A stretch of DNA of 64,000 nucleotides from Nitratireductor sp. XY-223 (GTDB lineage: Bacteria; Pseudomonadota; Alphaproteobacteria; Rhizobiales; Rhizobiaceae): positions 670,423 to 734,422 of the forward strand of contig NZ_SPNT01000002.1 in assembly GCF_004959855.1 (NCBI RefSeq). Direction: 5' to 3'. The notes below the pieces were generated by a model. It saw nothing but the letters and a program-made list of their open reading frames with translations. It had not been told where the DNA came from and did not search any database. The position numbers and the translations under genes are program-made. This document shows, one piece after another, positions 26,616 to 34,018 of this stretch. Every line of letters begins with the position of its first letter. Positions within the stretch are counted from its first letter, which is position 1.

Positions 26616-27857
26616 TCAGGCCTCGCCGTGGCCGGCGATCATCATCGCTTCGAGGGCCAGGCGCTCCGATTTGCGCAACCGTTCCGATTCCGATTTGAGC
26701 TGGCCGCAGGCGGCGAGAATGTCGCGGCCGCGCGGCGTCCTGATCGGTGAGGCATAGCCGGCCTGGTTGATGAAGTTGGCGAAGACCTCGATCTGCTCCC
26801 AATCGGAGCATTCATAATTGCTTCCCGGCCAGGGATTGAACGGAATGAGATTGATCTTGGCCGGCACGCCCTTCAGCAGGCGCACCAGGTCGCGGGCGTC
26901 CTCGAGGCTGTCATTGACGCCCTTGAGCATGACATACTCGAACGTGATGCGTCTTGCGTTGGAAAGGCCCGGGTAATCGCGGCAGGCCTGCATGAGCTGC
27001 TCAATCGGGAACTTTTTGTTGATCGGTACCAGCTCATCGCGCAGATCATCCCGCACGGCATGAAGCGAAATGGCCAGCATGACGCCGATCTCCTCGCCGG
27101 TGCGATAGATTTCGGGAACGACGCCGGACGTCGACAGGGTGATCCGCCGCCGGGACAGCGACAGGCCTTCATTGTCGGAGGCGATGAGCAGCGCCTTCTT
27201 GACGTTGTCGAAATTGTAGAGCGGCTCGCCCATGCCCATCATCACGATGTTGGACACCTTGCGGCCTTCGCTCGGCACGATGGCCCCCTGCGGCGTGTCC
27301 TTGTCCGGAAAGTCGCCGAGCCGGTCGCGGGCAAGCAGGAGCTGCGAGAGGATCTCCTCGGCGGTGAGGTTGCGCACCAGTTTCTGGGTGCCCGTGTGGC
27401 AGAAGGTACAGGTCAGGGTGCAGCCCACCTGGCTGGAGATGCACAGCGTGCCGCGGCCTTCTTCGGGAATGTAGACGGTCTCGATATCCACCGGTTTGCC
27501 GGCGCCGCGCGGCGGGAACCGAAGCAGCCATTTGCGCGTGCCGTCTGCGGAAATCTGCTCGTCGACGATTTCGGGACGGGCGATGGAATAGCGTTCGTCG
27601 AGCGCCGCGCGCAGATCCTTCGATACATTCAGCATGTCGGCGAAGTCCGAGACGCCGCGGACATAGAGCCAGTGCCAGAGCTGCTGGACGCGCATCTTGA
27701 TCTGCCGGTCCTTGACGCCGATCTCGCGCAGTGCATCGCCCATCTCCTCACGGCTCATGCCGATCAGGGACGGCTTTTCGCCGGACGCGCCGGATGCGGC
27801 ACGCGCTGCAAGCGCGTCGCGGGTATCGGTGTCCTTGAGATCGATGGTCAGCGGCAT
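26616..27857 (-). CDS. rlmN: Dual-specificity 23S rRNA/tRNA adenine-C2 methyltransferase
   Basis: Radical-SAM methyltransferase RlmN of 413 residues, methylating A2503 of 23S rRNA and A37 of some tRNAs. The [4Fe-4S] motif is C-T-L-T-C-T-F-C (Cys-x3-Cys-x2-Cys), following [15 protein letters not shown] and S-T-S-G-V-V-P are the conserved SAM and substrate segments, and the second catalytic Cys is in the A-A-C-G-Q-L stretch near the C-terminus. The N-terminus carries a variable 30-residue extension. Confidence 0.97.
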   Translation of the reverse strand: MPLTIDLKDTDTRDALAARAASGASGEKPSLIGMSREEMGDALREIGVKDRQIKMRVQQLWHWLYVRGVSDFADMLNVSKDLRAALDERYSIARPEIVDEQISADGTRKWLLRFPPRGAGKPVDIETVYIPEEGRGTLCISSQVGCTLTCTFCHTGTQKLVRNLTAEEILSQLLLARDRLGDFPDKDTPQGAIVPSEGRKVSNIVMMGMGEPLYNFDNVKKALLIASDNEGLSLSRRRITLSTSGVVPEIYRTGEEIGVMLAISLHAVRDDLRDELVPINKKFPIEQLMQACRDYPGLSNARRITFEYVMLKGVNDSLEDARDLVRLLKGVPAKINLIPFNPWPGSNYECSDWEQIEVFANFINQAGYASPIRTPRGRDILAACGQLKSESERLRKSERLALEAMMIAGHGEA

Positions 27858-27942
27858 ATCAGGCTCTTGTGCGGTTAGGGCGCGCTGCTCCTATCACCTA
27901 ACGCCCGGCGCGTCACCCTGTTTTCGCCAGCCTACAACGGCA

Positions 27943-27967
27943 AAAGGCCGGCGCAAAGCCGGCCTTT
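27943..27967 (-). terminator. Rho-independent terminator of the ialB-like gene
   Basis: A perfect 10-base-pair stem, AAAGGCCGGC with GCCGGCCTTT and a five-base loop, lies 22 bases past the stop of the minus-strand IalB-like gene. Read on the minus strand it ends in TTTT. It separates that gene from rlmN. Confidence 0.75.
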
Positions 27968-27989
27968 CGCACGAAACGCGTGAACAGGA

Positions 27990-28493
27990 CTACTGGCAGT
28001 TCTGGATCTCGTTGAGCGCCGCGGTGACGCCGGAGAGCGAGAACGTGTATGTCGTGTTGGTGCCGCGGCGCGACGTCGCCTTGACCGTCATTGTCGATCC
28101 GGCGCGCATGGCGGCTACCAGCGCCGGTTCCTCAGCGGCGTTTTCAACCCAGGCGGAATCGCCCTTCGTGAACAGCACATAGTTCTTGCCGTCGACGCTG
28201 ACGGTGACCTTCGACTGCTCCTTCAGGGGATAGCCCATCATTGCCTGCGGCTCATAGCTGATGTTCTGGCCGGGGCGCTGCGAAATCAGGAAGAAGATGT
28301 CTCCGTGATTCACGTTGCTCGGCTCCTTGCGGGTCGGCAATGACAGGATGTAGCAGACCTTGCCGTTCGGAGCGTTGTAAGAGTAGGCACCCCAGGCATT
28401 GAACTGGCTGATGCGGGTCGGCGACTGTGCCATGGCAACACCGGCCATCGCGATCGACAGAACGAGTGCGGGCACGAATTTCTTCAAAACCAT
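27990..28493 (-). CDS. Invasion-associated locus B (IalB) family periplasmic protein
   Basis: A 167-residue secreted protein. The start at 28493 gives a clear signal peptide (V-L-K-K-F, hydrophobic core, then A-M-A with cleavage before Q-S-P). The mature part follows the IalB family pattern: W-G-A-Y-S-Y then C-Y-I-L-S, K-E-P-S-N-V-N-H-G-D, a beta-sandwich body and a C-terminal Cys (I-Q-N-C-Q) able to pair with the first. IalB was named from Bartonella invasion, but homologues occur in free-living relatives and the role is unknown. An in-frame ATG 18 codons upstream would spoil the signal peptide. Confidence 0.85.
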   Translation of the reverse strand: MVLKKFVPALVLSIAMAGVAMAQSPTRISQFNAWGAYSYNAPNGKVCYILSLPTRKEPSNVNHGDIFFLISQRPGQNISYEPQAMMGYPLKEQSKVTVSVDGKNYVLFTKGDSAWVENAAEEPALVAAMRAGSTMTVKATSRRGTNTTYTFSLSGVTAALNEIQNCQ

Positions 28494-28571
28494 AATAGAC
28501 CTACCGGTTGTCTCCATTGCCTTCAAAGAAGGCCATGCCTTGAACACGCTGGTTTGGCAACAATTTGACTC

Positions 28572-28585
28572 AATTTGCGCAAATT
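28572..28585. promoter_or_regulatory. Perfect palindrome upstream of the IalB-like gene
   Basis: AATTTGCGCAAATT is a perfect 14-base palindrome, 79 bases upstream of the IalB-like start, in a notably A/T-rich patch. CAATTTG also occurs as a direct copy at 28561-28567, and GGTTTGG/CCAAACC arms flank the block. It looks like an operator for a dimeric regulator; which one is unknown. Confidence 0.4.
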
Positions 28586-28736
28586 TGGGTTACCAAACCG
28601 TCAACGCAGGAACCGAATATTCCCGAAACGCCCAGTTTTGCAAGGTGCGGGGCTGAATTGAACGGCTTCCTGCCATGCTGCCCGATATATACGACAATAG
28701 TCGCACAGATGAAAATTCCGATCGCGGCGCCGGAAA

Positions 28737-29129
28737 TCAGCCGTCAGACGTGCTCTCGGGGCCGTCCTCGGCAAGGGCTGCCCTCGCCGCGGCGTAGTGC
28801 GCGGGCGTTATGTGGGCGCGGATCGCGGCAAGGACCGCCGCCAGGACGGCGACGTCATCGGAGAATCCGACAAAGGCGAGGAAATCGGGCAAGGCGTCCA
28901 TGGGCAGGACGAAATAGGCCAGGGCCGCCAGCAGAACGCCGCGGACGCGGTGCGGGGTGTTGAGATCGAAGGCGCAGTAATAGGCGGCGACCACGTCTTC
29001 CATGAACGGGACCTGGCGCGCTGCGCGGCGGGCCGTGTTCCAGAATTTGTCGCGAACCCGGCGCTCGCGCCTTTGCCGGGTGTCCTCGTCGCCCGGTTCA
29101 AGAATTTCGCCGATTTTGACGTCGTCCAT
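28737..29129 (-). CDS. YkvA/DUF1232 family protein
   Basis: A 130-residue protein with a DUF1232 core at about 57-100: Y-F-V-L-P-M-D-A-L-P-D-F-L, then G-F-S-D-D-V-A-V-L. The core is amphipathic and membrane-associated in relatives. The N-terminal half carries an Arg-rich stretch (R-Q-R-R-E-R-R-V-R-D). No function is established for the family. It lies about 240 bases from the IalB-like gene, an interval in which I see no other gene, and is 100 bases from the pterin dehydratase. Confidence 0.88.
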   Translation of the reverse strand: MDDVKIGEILEPGDEDTRQRRERRVRDKFWNTARRAARQVPFMEDVVAAYYCAFDLNTPHRVRGVLLAALAYFVLPMDALPDFLAFVGFSDDVAVLAAVLAAIRAHITPAHYAAARAALAEDGPESTSDG

Positions 29130-29228
29130 CGTCCGCTCCTCCAGATGCGACTGTCAATACACGGATATGGTCGTTCCGGCCCTGTTCTTCAAGTTAGCCG
29201 GCCCTTTCACCGGGGCGCCTGAATCGCC

Positions 29229-29531
29229 CTAAAGCCCTGCCGCCGCGCGGTTCATTGCCTTGGCGAGACGGAAATCCAGCTCGGTCAGCCCGCCCTTGTC
29301 GTGGGTCGTCAGCACGACATTCACCCGGTTCCAGCAATTGAACCAGTCGGGATGGTGATTGAGCTTTTCCGCCGACAGTGCGCTGCGCGCCATGAAGCCG
29401 AAGGCCTCGTTGAAGTTGCGGAACTTGAACTTGCGCTCCAGTGCCTTGCCGTCTTCCCGCAGCAGCCAGCCTTCGCCCAGTTCCTTGAGGCGCTCTCTTG
29501 CCTCGGCCTCACCGATCTCTATAGCTGTCAT
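29229..29531 (-). CDS. phhB: 4a-hydroxytetrahydrobiopterin dehydratase (PCD)
   Basis: Pterin-4a-carbinolamine dehydratase of 100 residues, recycling the pterin cofactor. It contains the F-x-F-x-x-F-x-x-A-F region ([10 protein letters not shown]), the active-site N-H-H-P-D-W segment and T-H-D-K-G-G-L-T near the C-terminus, all diagnostic. Length equals the family norm. The start M-T-A-I-E-I is divergent from the phosphatase gene, 24 bases away. No phenylalanine hydroxylase gene lies nearby. Confidence 0.93.
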   Translation of the reverse strand: MTAIEIGEAEARERLKELGEGWLLREDGKALERKFKFRNFNEAFGFMARSALSAEKLNHHPDWFNCWNRVNVVLTTHDKGGLTELDFRLAKAMNRAAAGL

Positions 29532-29555
29532 CTGCACAATCTCCAGGAGGAAATT

Positions 29556-30038
29556 ATGGCTGCAGCGACCCCCGACGGCAAGCCTTCGTCCATCCTGTTC
29601 GTCTGTCTCGGCAATATCTGCCGCTCGCCGCTGGCCGAGGGCGTGTTCCGGTCGCTGGTGCGGGAAAGGGACCTGGGCCGGTACCTGACGATCGATTCCG
29701 CCGGCACCGGCGCCTGGCATGTCGGCGATCCGCCCGATTCACGCGCCATATCCAAGGCGGCGGAACACGGCGTCGACATATCGGGTCAGCGTGCCCGGCA
29801 GTTCGCGGCGGCCGATTTCGAGCGCTTCGACCTGATCCTGGCGATGGATCGCGCCAATCTCGAAACCCTGAGAACAAAGTCGCCGGACCGGCCGCACGCC
29901 GGACTTTTCCGGTTCATGGAATTCGCGCTCGACGATCCGTCCGACGTTCCCGATCCCTATTACGGCGATTCCGACGGATTCGAGACCGTCTACCGGATGC
30001 TCGAACGCGGGAGTTCCGCGATCCTTGATCGGATCTAG
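29556..30038 (+). CDS. Low-molecular-weight protein-tyrosine phosphatase
   Basis: A 160-residue LMW-PTP with the catalytic P-loop [10 protein letters not shown] (Cys17 and Arg23) and the general acid in D-P-Y-Y-G-D near residue 135. [10 protein letters not shown] is the conserved strand. It is cytosolic. A strong AGGAGG ribosome-binding site six bases upstream fixes the start. No tyrosine kinase or exopolysaccharide locus is adjacent, so it is probably a housekeeping type. Its stop overlaps that of the convergent cupin gene (CTAG). Confidence 0.94.
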   Translation: MAAATPDGKPSSILFVCLGNICRSPLAEGVFRSLVRERDLGRYLTIDSAGTGAWHVGDPPDSRAISKAAEHGVDISGQRARQFAAADFERFDLILAMDRANLETLRTKSPDRPHAGLFRFMEFALDDPSDVPDPYYGDSDGFETVYRMLERGSSAILDRI

Positions 30039-30400
30039 ACCTTCTGCAACTGCGATATCGGTATCGCACGATCCGAATCGACATTACCGGTCATGGTGGT
30101 CTCGGCCCTGGTGATATTGATGAGATGCACCTCCTCATCGGCCACGGGCATGTGCTCCACGCCGCGCGGGATGACCAGCATCTCGCCTTCGCAAACCTCG
30201 ACGTCCTGATCACGGAAACGGACCCTCAAGCGGCCCTTGACCACGATAAAGAGCTCATCCTCGTCATCATGGCTGTGCCAGACAAACTCGCCCTTCAGCT
30301 TGGCGAGGCGCACGTGCTGGCCGTTTGATTCGGCGGCAACGCGCGGCTTCCAGTAATCCGGTATCTGCGCAAACTTCTGTTCCAGATTGATCTTGTCCAT
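30035..30400 (-). CDS. Cupin-domain protein
   Basis: A 121-residue single cupin barrel of the mannose-6-phosphate-isomerase-like type. Motif 1 is W-H-S-H-D-D-E-D-E-L-F-I-V (two His and a Glu as metal ligands), motif 2 is G-E-M-L-V-I-P-R-G-V-E-H-M-P with the third His. The substrate is unknown. It is divergent from a LysR-type regulator across about 90 bases holding a perfect palindrome, so regulation by that LysR is likely. Confidence 0.88.
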   Translation of the reverse strand: MDKINLEQKFAQIPDYWKPRVAAESNGQHVRLAKLKGEFVWHSHDDEDELFIVVKGRLRVRFRDQDVEVCEGEMLVIPRGVEHMPVADEEVHLINITRAETTMTGNVDSDRAIPISQLQKV

Positions 30401-30450
30401 GGCCGGTCTCCTTTGCGGGGAGCCAAGGTAGCGGTATCCACAAAATTATG

Positions 30451-30465
30451 ATAACTAATAGTTAT
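30451..30465. promoter_or_regulatory. Candidate LysR-type operator
   Basis: ATAACTA-A-TAGTTAT is a perfect inverted repeat with a one-base centre and contains T-N11-A, the core of LysR-type binding sites. It lies between the divergent cupin gene (start 30400) and LysR gene (start 30493) in an A/T-rich stretch. Confidence 0.6.
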
Positions 30466-30492
30466 TATCTGCATCATTAAGAACTGTAATAT

Positions 30493-31365
30493 ATGAGAAA
30501 CGTCGATACGCAGCTCCTGAGGACATTTGCGACGGTTGCCGAGACCGGAAGCATGACCCGCACCGCCCGGGTTCTCAACCTGACCCAGGGCGCCGTCAGC
30601 CAGCACATCAAACGCCTCGAGACCCAGTTCGGAAAGGCGCTGTTCCACCGGCAGCGCGGCGGGCTCGCCCTCACCGAAACGGGCGAACGGCTGTCGGGCA
30701 AGGCGCTGCGGATGCTGCAGCTCAACGACGAGATGTGGGTCGACATGACGACGCCGCAATTTGCCGGCCGCGTGACGCTCGGCGTACCGATCGATCTCAT
30801 CTCGGGACGCCTGCCCTCGGTGCTGAGACTGTTCGCCCGCGCCTATCCGGACATCGAAATCAATCTGAGGTGCGGAACCTCGCCCCGGCTGCGCACGCAT
30901 TTCGAGCTCGGCGCAATCGATGTCGTCGTGCTCGAGGAGTTCGGGGACCGGCCGTTCGGAAACACGCTCTACCGCGACCGGCTCGTGTGGGCCGGCGCCG
31001 AGGGCGGTCGTGCGCCGTTCGCGGATCCGCTGCCCCTTTCCCTGGTCAGCCAGTCCTGCGCGTTCCGCCGTCACGTGATCGAATCGCTGGACCGGTCGGG
31101 CCGGGGCTGGAAGTGCGTCTACGAAAGCGACAATCTCGAAGCGACCATCGCGATGATGCGCATGGACCTTGCCGTCGGGACCTTTCTTGAAACCGCGATG
31201 CCGGATCGCCTGACTGCCGTGGAAAAGGCGGCGGAACTGCCCGATCTGCCCGAGTTCAGCGTCACGCTCTCGGCCCGGCAGGCATCGCCCGATCATCCGG
31301 CAGCCGCGCTCACCGACCATCTGGAGCGGGGTCTTTCCGACCAGCGGCGGAAGACGGGCACGTAA
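30493..31365 (+). CDS. LysR-type transcriptional regulator
   Basis: A 290-residue LTTR: N-terminal winged helix-turn-helix (about 5-62; L-R-T-F-A-T-V-A-E-T-G-S-M-T, then L-T-Q-G-A-V-S-Q-H-I-K-R-L-E), linker helix and a periplasmic-binding-protein-like effector domain (from about 90). It probably senses a small ligand and controls the divergent cupin gene and itself. The start is an ATG followed by R-N-V-D-T-Q-L-L, the usual LTTR N-terminus. Confidence 0.93.
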   Translation: MRNVDTQLLRTFATVAETGSMTRTARVLNLTQGAVSQHIKRLETQFGKALFHRQRGGLALTETGERLSGKALRMLQLNDEMWVDMTTPQFAGRVTLGVPIDLISGRLPSVLRLFARAYPDIEINLRCGTSPRLRTHFELGAIDVVVLEEFGDRPFGNTLYRDRLVWAGAEGGRAPFADPLPLSLVSQSCAFRRHVIESLDRSGRGWKCVYESDNLEATIAMMRMDLAVGTFLETAMPDRLTAVEKAAELPDLPEFSVTLSARQASPDHPAAALTDHLERGLSDQRRKTGT

Positions 31366-31371
31366 CCGTCT

Positions 31372-31812
31372 TCAGTCCTTTTTGGGAAAGAGCGTGTTGG
31401 CCTCGCCGTCGACGCCCATGAACACCACGAGGATGCGCACCGGTTCGGCACCGTCGTTGCGGCCGTTGTGCAGCGTGTTCACCGCTTCCATGACCGCTTC
31501 GCCCTGTTTGTAGACCTTCCTGACGCCGCCCGGGTAGGTGACGGTGAGTTCGCCGCTCAGGATGTAGCCATAGGTCGGATAGGGGTGCGAGTGCACGCCG
31601 GTTTCCTCGCCCGGCAGCATGGTGACGATGGCCGACTGTATCTTGGCGTCGCCATCCTGCGGGTAGGCGAGCGGCTGATCGAGAACGGTCGTGGTGTCAT
31701 TGAGCAGCGGCACGACGCGCTGGTAGTCCTGCGTGGCCTCCTTGCCGTGGGAGGCAGGAATCAGCCCAAGGACCGCAATGGAGGCGGCAAGGGCTGCGAT
31801 ACGCGTGATCAT
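31372..31812 (-). CDS. Secreted cupin-domain protein
   Basis: A 146-residue cupin with an N-terminal signal peptide (M-I-T-R-I-A, hydrophobic core to about residue 20, cleavage after A-S-H-G or nearby), so it is probably periplasmic. Cupin motifs are G-V-H-S-H-P-Y-P-T-Y-G-Y and, later, N-T-L-H-N-G. Its function is unknown. It converges on the LysR gene with six bases between stops and precedes thpR's 3' end by 27 bases on the opposite side; all on the minus strand. Confidence 0.85.
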   Translation of the reverse strand: MITRIAALAASIAVLGLIPASHGKEATQDYQRVVPLLNDTTTVLDQPLAYPQDGDAKIQSAIVTMLPGEETGVHSHPYPTYGYILSGELTVTYPGGVRKVYKQGEAVMEAVNTLHNGRNDGAEPVRILVVFMGVDGEANTLFPKKD

Positions 31813-31839
31813 GGCGAAACTCCGGACAATCGATGGTGC

Positions 31840-32439
31840 CTATGGCTGGCGAATCCGGCCGGATGTGCTTGATGCTTCGTGCAGCGCCGTCTGCGGCGCG
31901 AAGCCGCCCATGAGCGGGTAGATCTCCTCGGTCACATAGGGACCGCCGCCCACCGATTCGCGCGAGGAAAGCACGACGAAGCGGGAGACGGTGAACGTGT
32001 CGGCATAGAAGTTGCTGCGTGCCGAGAGATAGGCGACGACATCCTCGACGCGGGCACCGCGCAAGCGTGCAAGCGTGACGTGCGGTGTGAATTTGCGCGG
32101 ATCGGGCTTCAGCCGCAGCCTCTGGCAGATGCGCTCGATTTCCGCCTGCAGGGCGATCAGATCGGCAGACGCCGATACGCCGGCCCAGATCGAGTGCGGT
32201 TTTTTCGACCCGAACGAGCCCATGCCGATCAGCGAAAGCGAGAATTCGTGGCGCCGCACCCGGTCGAGCGCGTGCAGCAGTTCATCGGCGGTGGGTGCGT
32301 CGACGTCACCGATAAAGCGCAATGTCAGGTGATAGTTTTCGACATCGATCCATCGGGCGCCGTGTAGACCTCCACGCAGGAGCGACAAGCTGAGTGCGGC
32401 TTCGCGCGGAATCTCGAGGGCAACAAACAAACGCGGCAT
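31840..32439 (-). CDS. thpR: RNA 2',3'-cyclic phosphodiesterase (2H family)
   Basis: A 199-residue 2H-phosphoesterase (2'-5' RNA ligase family). The two H-x-T-x motifs are present: Y-H-L-T-L-R-F-I-G near residue 39 and F-T-P-H-V-T-L-A-R-L near residue 123. The N-terminus M-P-R-L-F-V-A-L-E-I-P is typical, and a GGGGAGG ribosome-binding site precedes this ATG, so a start 20 codons upstream is rejected. The physiological RNA substrate is unknown for bacterial members. Confidence 0.92.
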   Translation of the reverse strand: MPRLFVALEIPREAALSLSLLRGGLHGARWIDVENYHLTLRFIGDVDAPTADELLHALDRVRRHEFSLSLIGMGSFGSKKPHSIWAGVSASADLIALQAEIERICQRLRLKPDPRKFTPHVTLARLRGARVEDVVAYLSARSNFYADTFTVSRFVVLSSRESVGGGPYVTEEIYPLMGGFAPQTALHEASSTSGRIRQP

Positions 32440-32587
32440 GGCAGCCTCCCCGATTCGTATGTACACATCCAGCGAATCACGAGTGCCCCGTTTGAGCAAG
32501 TCCCGTTATCGCATAATTTGGAGTTTCGCCCGGTATTTGGTGTAAGTAACCCGAATCATTCGTGATTTCGTCGTGATCGTTCGTTCC

Positions 32588-33238
32588 TTAGTCGCTGTTT
32601 ATAACAGACATATTAACAATCAACTCCTCCACGAATGGCAAAAACCGTGAAACCATGACTTCCACGCCCTTCGGATTGGGGTGCATGCCGTCGCCGATAT
32701 CGAGGCCCGGCTGCGCAGCGACGCCGTCGAGAAAGAACGGATAGAGCCCGACGCCGTGTTCTTCGGACAGTTCCGGGTAAATCCGGTTAAATTGATCGGC
32801 ATAGTCGTCGCCCATATTCGGCGGCGACAGCATGCCGACCAGAAGCACATCAATGTCGCGCTGCTTCAGCTTGCCGATGATCGCGTCGATATTGGCGCGG
32901 GTCTGTTCCGGGCTGATGCCGCGCAGGGCGTCGTTGGCCCCCAGTTCCAGCAGCACCGCATCGGTGCCGTCGGGCACCGACCAGTCGAGCCGCGCCAGCC
33001 CGCCGCTCGACGTGTCGCCGGATACGCCTGCATTGGCGATCGTCACGTCGTAACCCTTGTCGCGGAGCGCGGCCTCGAGCCGTGACGGAAACGCGTCCGA
33101 CGGGTCGAGCTCGTATCCGGCCATCAGGCTGTCGCCGAGCCCGACGATATTGACCGTGTCGGCCCGCGCGGCGGGAGCGGCGAACACGGCAAGTCCGCAA
33201 AATATGGCGAAAATTCGAATTGCCGCTTTAATTGTCAT
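32588..33238 (-). CDS. tesA: Periplasmic SGNH esterase/lysophospholipase (TesA-like)
   Basis: A 216-residue SGNH hydrolase with signal peptide (M-T-I-K-A-A-I-R, core to A-A-R-A before D-T-V). Block I is G-L-G-D-S-L-M-A-G-Y with the nucleophilic Ser, block II has the oxyanion Gly, block III is L-G-A-N-D, and block V is D-G-M-H-P-N with catalytic Asp and His. It acts as thioesterase, arylesterase or lysophospholipase in E. coli. It is divergent from the ABC genes ybbA-ybbP, the same arrangement as E. coli tesA-ybbAP, which supports orthology. Confidence 0.92.
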   Translation of the reverse strand: MTIKAAIRIFAIFCGLAVFAAPAARADTVNIVGLGDSLMAGYELDPSDAFPSRLEAALRDKGYDVTIANAGVSGDTSSGGLARLDWSVPDGTDAVLLELGANDALRGISPEQTRANIDAIIGKLKQRDIDVLLVGMLSPPNMGDDYADQFNRIYPELSEEHGVGLYPFFLDGVAAQPGLDIGDGMHPNPKGVEVMVSRFLPFVEELIVNMSVINSD

Positions 33239-33310
33239 AGGATGCTTCCTATTTCCTTTGAACATCCGGGGCGGACCGGCTTCCTTTTACACATATAGCG
33301 AGCGGATGCT

Positions 33311-34018
33311 TTGACAAAACCCATCATCGAATTAAAGAAGGCCGATTTGACGCTGGGCGACGGGGCATCGTCGGTGCATGTGCTCAAGGGCATGGACCTG
33401 ATCGTGCAGCGTGGCGAGTCGGTCGGTATCGTCGGGCCCTCGGGTTCCGGCAAGTCGACACTTTTGATGGTGCTCGCCGGCCTCGAGCGGGTCGATTCGG
33501 GCGAAATCCACATAGACGGCAATCCCATCCACGCGATGAGCGAGGATCAGGTCGCGGATTTTCGCGGCCGCAATGTCGGCATTGTCTTTCAGTCGTTTCA
33601 CCTGATCCCGAACATGACCGCCCTTGAAAACGTTGCCGTGCCGCTGGAACTTGCAGGGCGGTCCGATGCCTTTGCCGTTGCCCGCGACGAACTTGCGGCG
33701 GTGGGTCTTGCAGAGCGGCTGACGCATTATCCCGGCGAACTGTCGGGCGGCGAGCAGCAGCGTGTCGCCATTGCACGTGCGCTTGCACCGCATCCCGCCA
33801 TGCTGATCGCCGACGAGCCGACGGGCAATCTCGACACCGAGACCGGCAAGCAGATTGCGGATCTGCTTTTCAAGGAGCAGGCCGACCGCGGCATGACGCT
33901 GCTCTTGGTCACCCATGACCACAAGCTGGCTGCGCGGTGCCAACGGCAGGTACGGGTGCGCTCGGGAGAAATCCTCAAAGAGGAAAACACCGACGACAAA
34001 GCGGCGGCAGTGGCGTGA
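33311..34018 (+). CDS. ybbA: ABC transporter ATP-binding protein, YbbA/LolD-like
   Basis: A 235-residue MacB/LolD-type ATPase. Walker A is G-P-S-G-S-G-K-S-T (about 42-50), the Q-loop F-Q-S-F-H-L-I-P, signature L-S-G-G-E-Q-Q-R, Walker B M-L-I-A-D-E-P-T and switch His in L-V-T-H-D. The start is a TTG at 33311. The permease follows with a GTGA overlap (34015-34018), so the pair is coupled. In E. coli this pair is a type VII ABC system beside tesA with no settled substrate. Confidence 0.92.
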   Translation: MTKPIIELKKADLTLGDGASSVHVLKGMDLIVQRGESVGIVGPSGSGKSTLLMVLAGLERVDSGEIHIDGNPIHAMSEDQVADFRGRNVGIVFQSFHLIPNMTALENVAVPLELAGRSDAFAVARDELAAVGLAERLTHYPGELSGGEQQRVAIARALAPHPAMLIADEPTGNLDTETGKQIADLLFKEQADRGMTLLLVTHDHKLAARCQRQVRVRSGEILKEENTDDKAAAVA

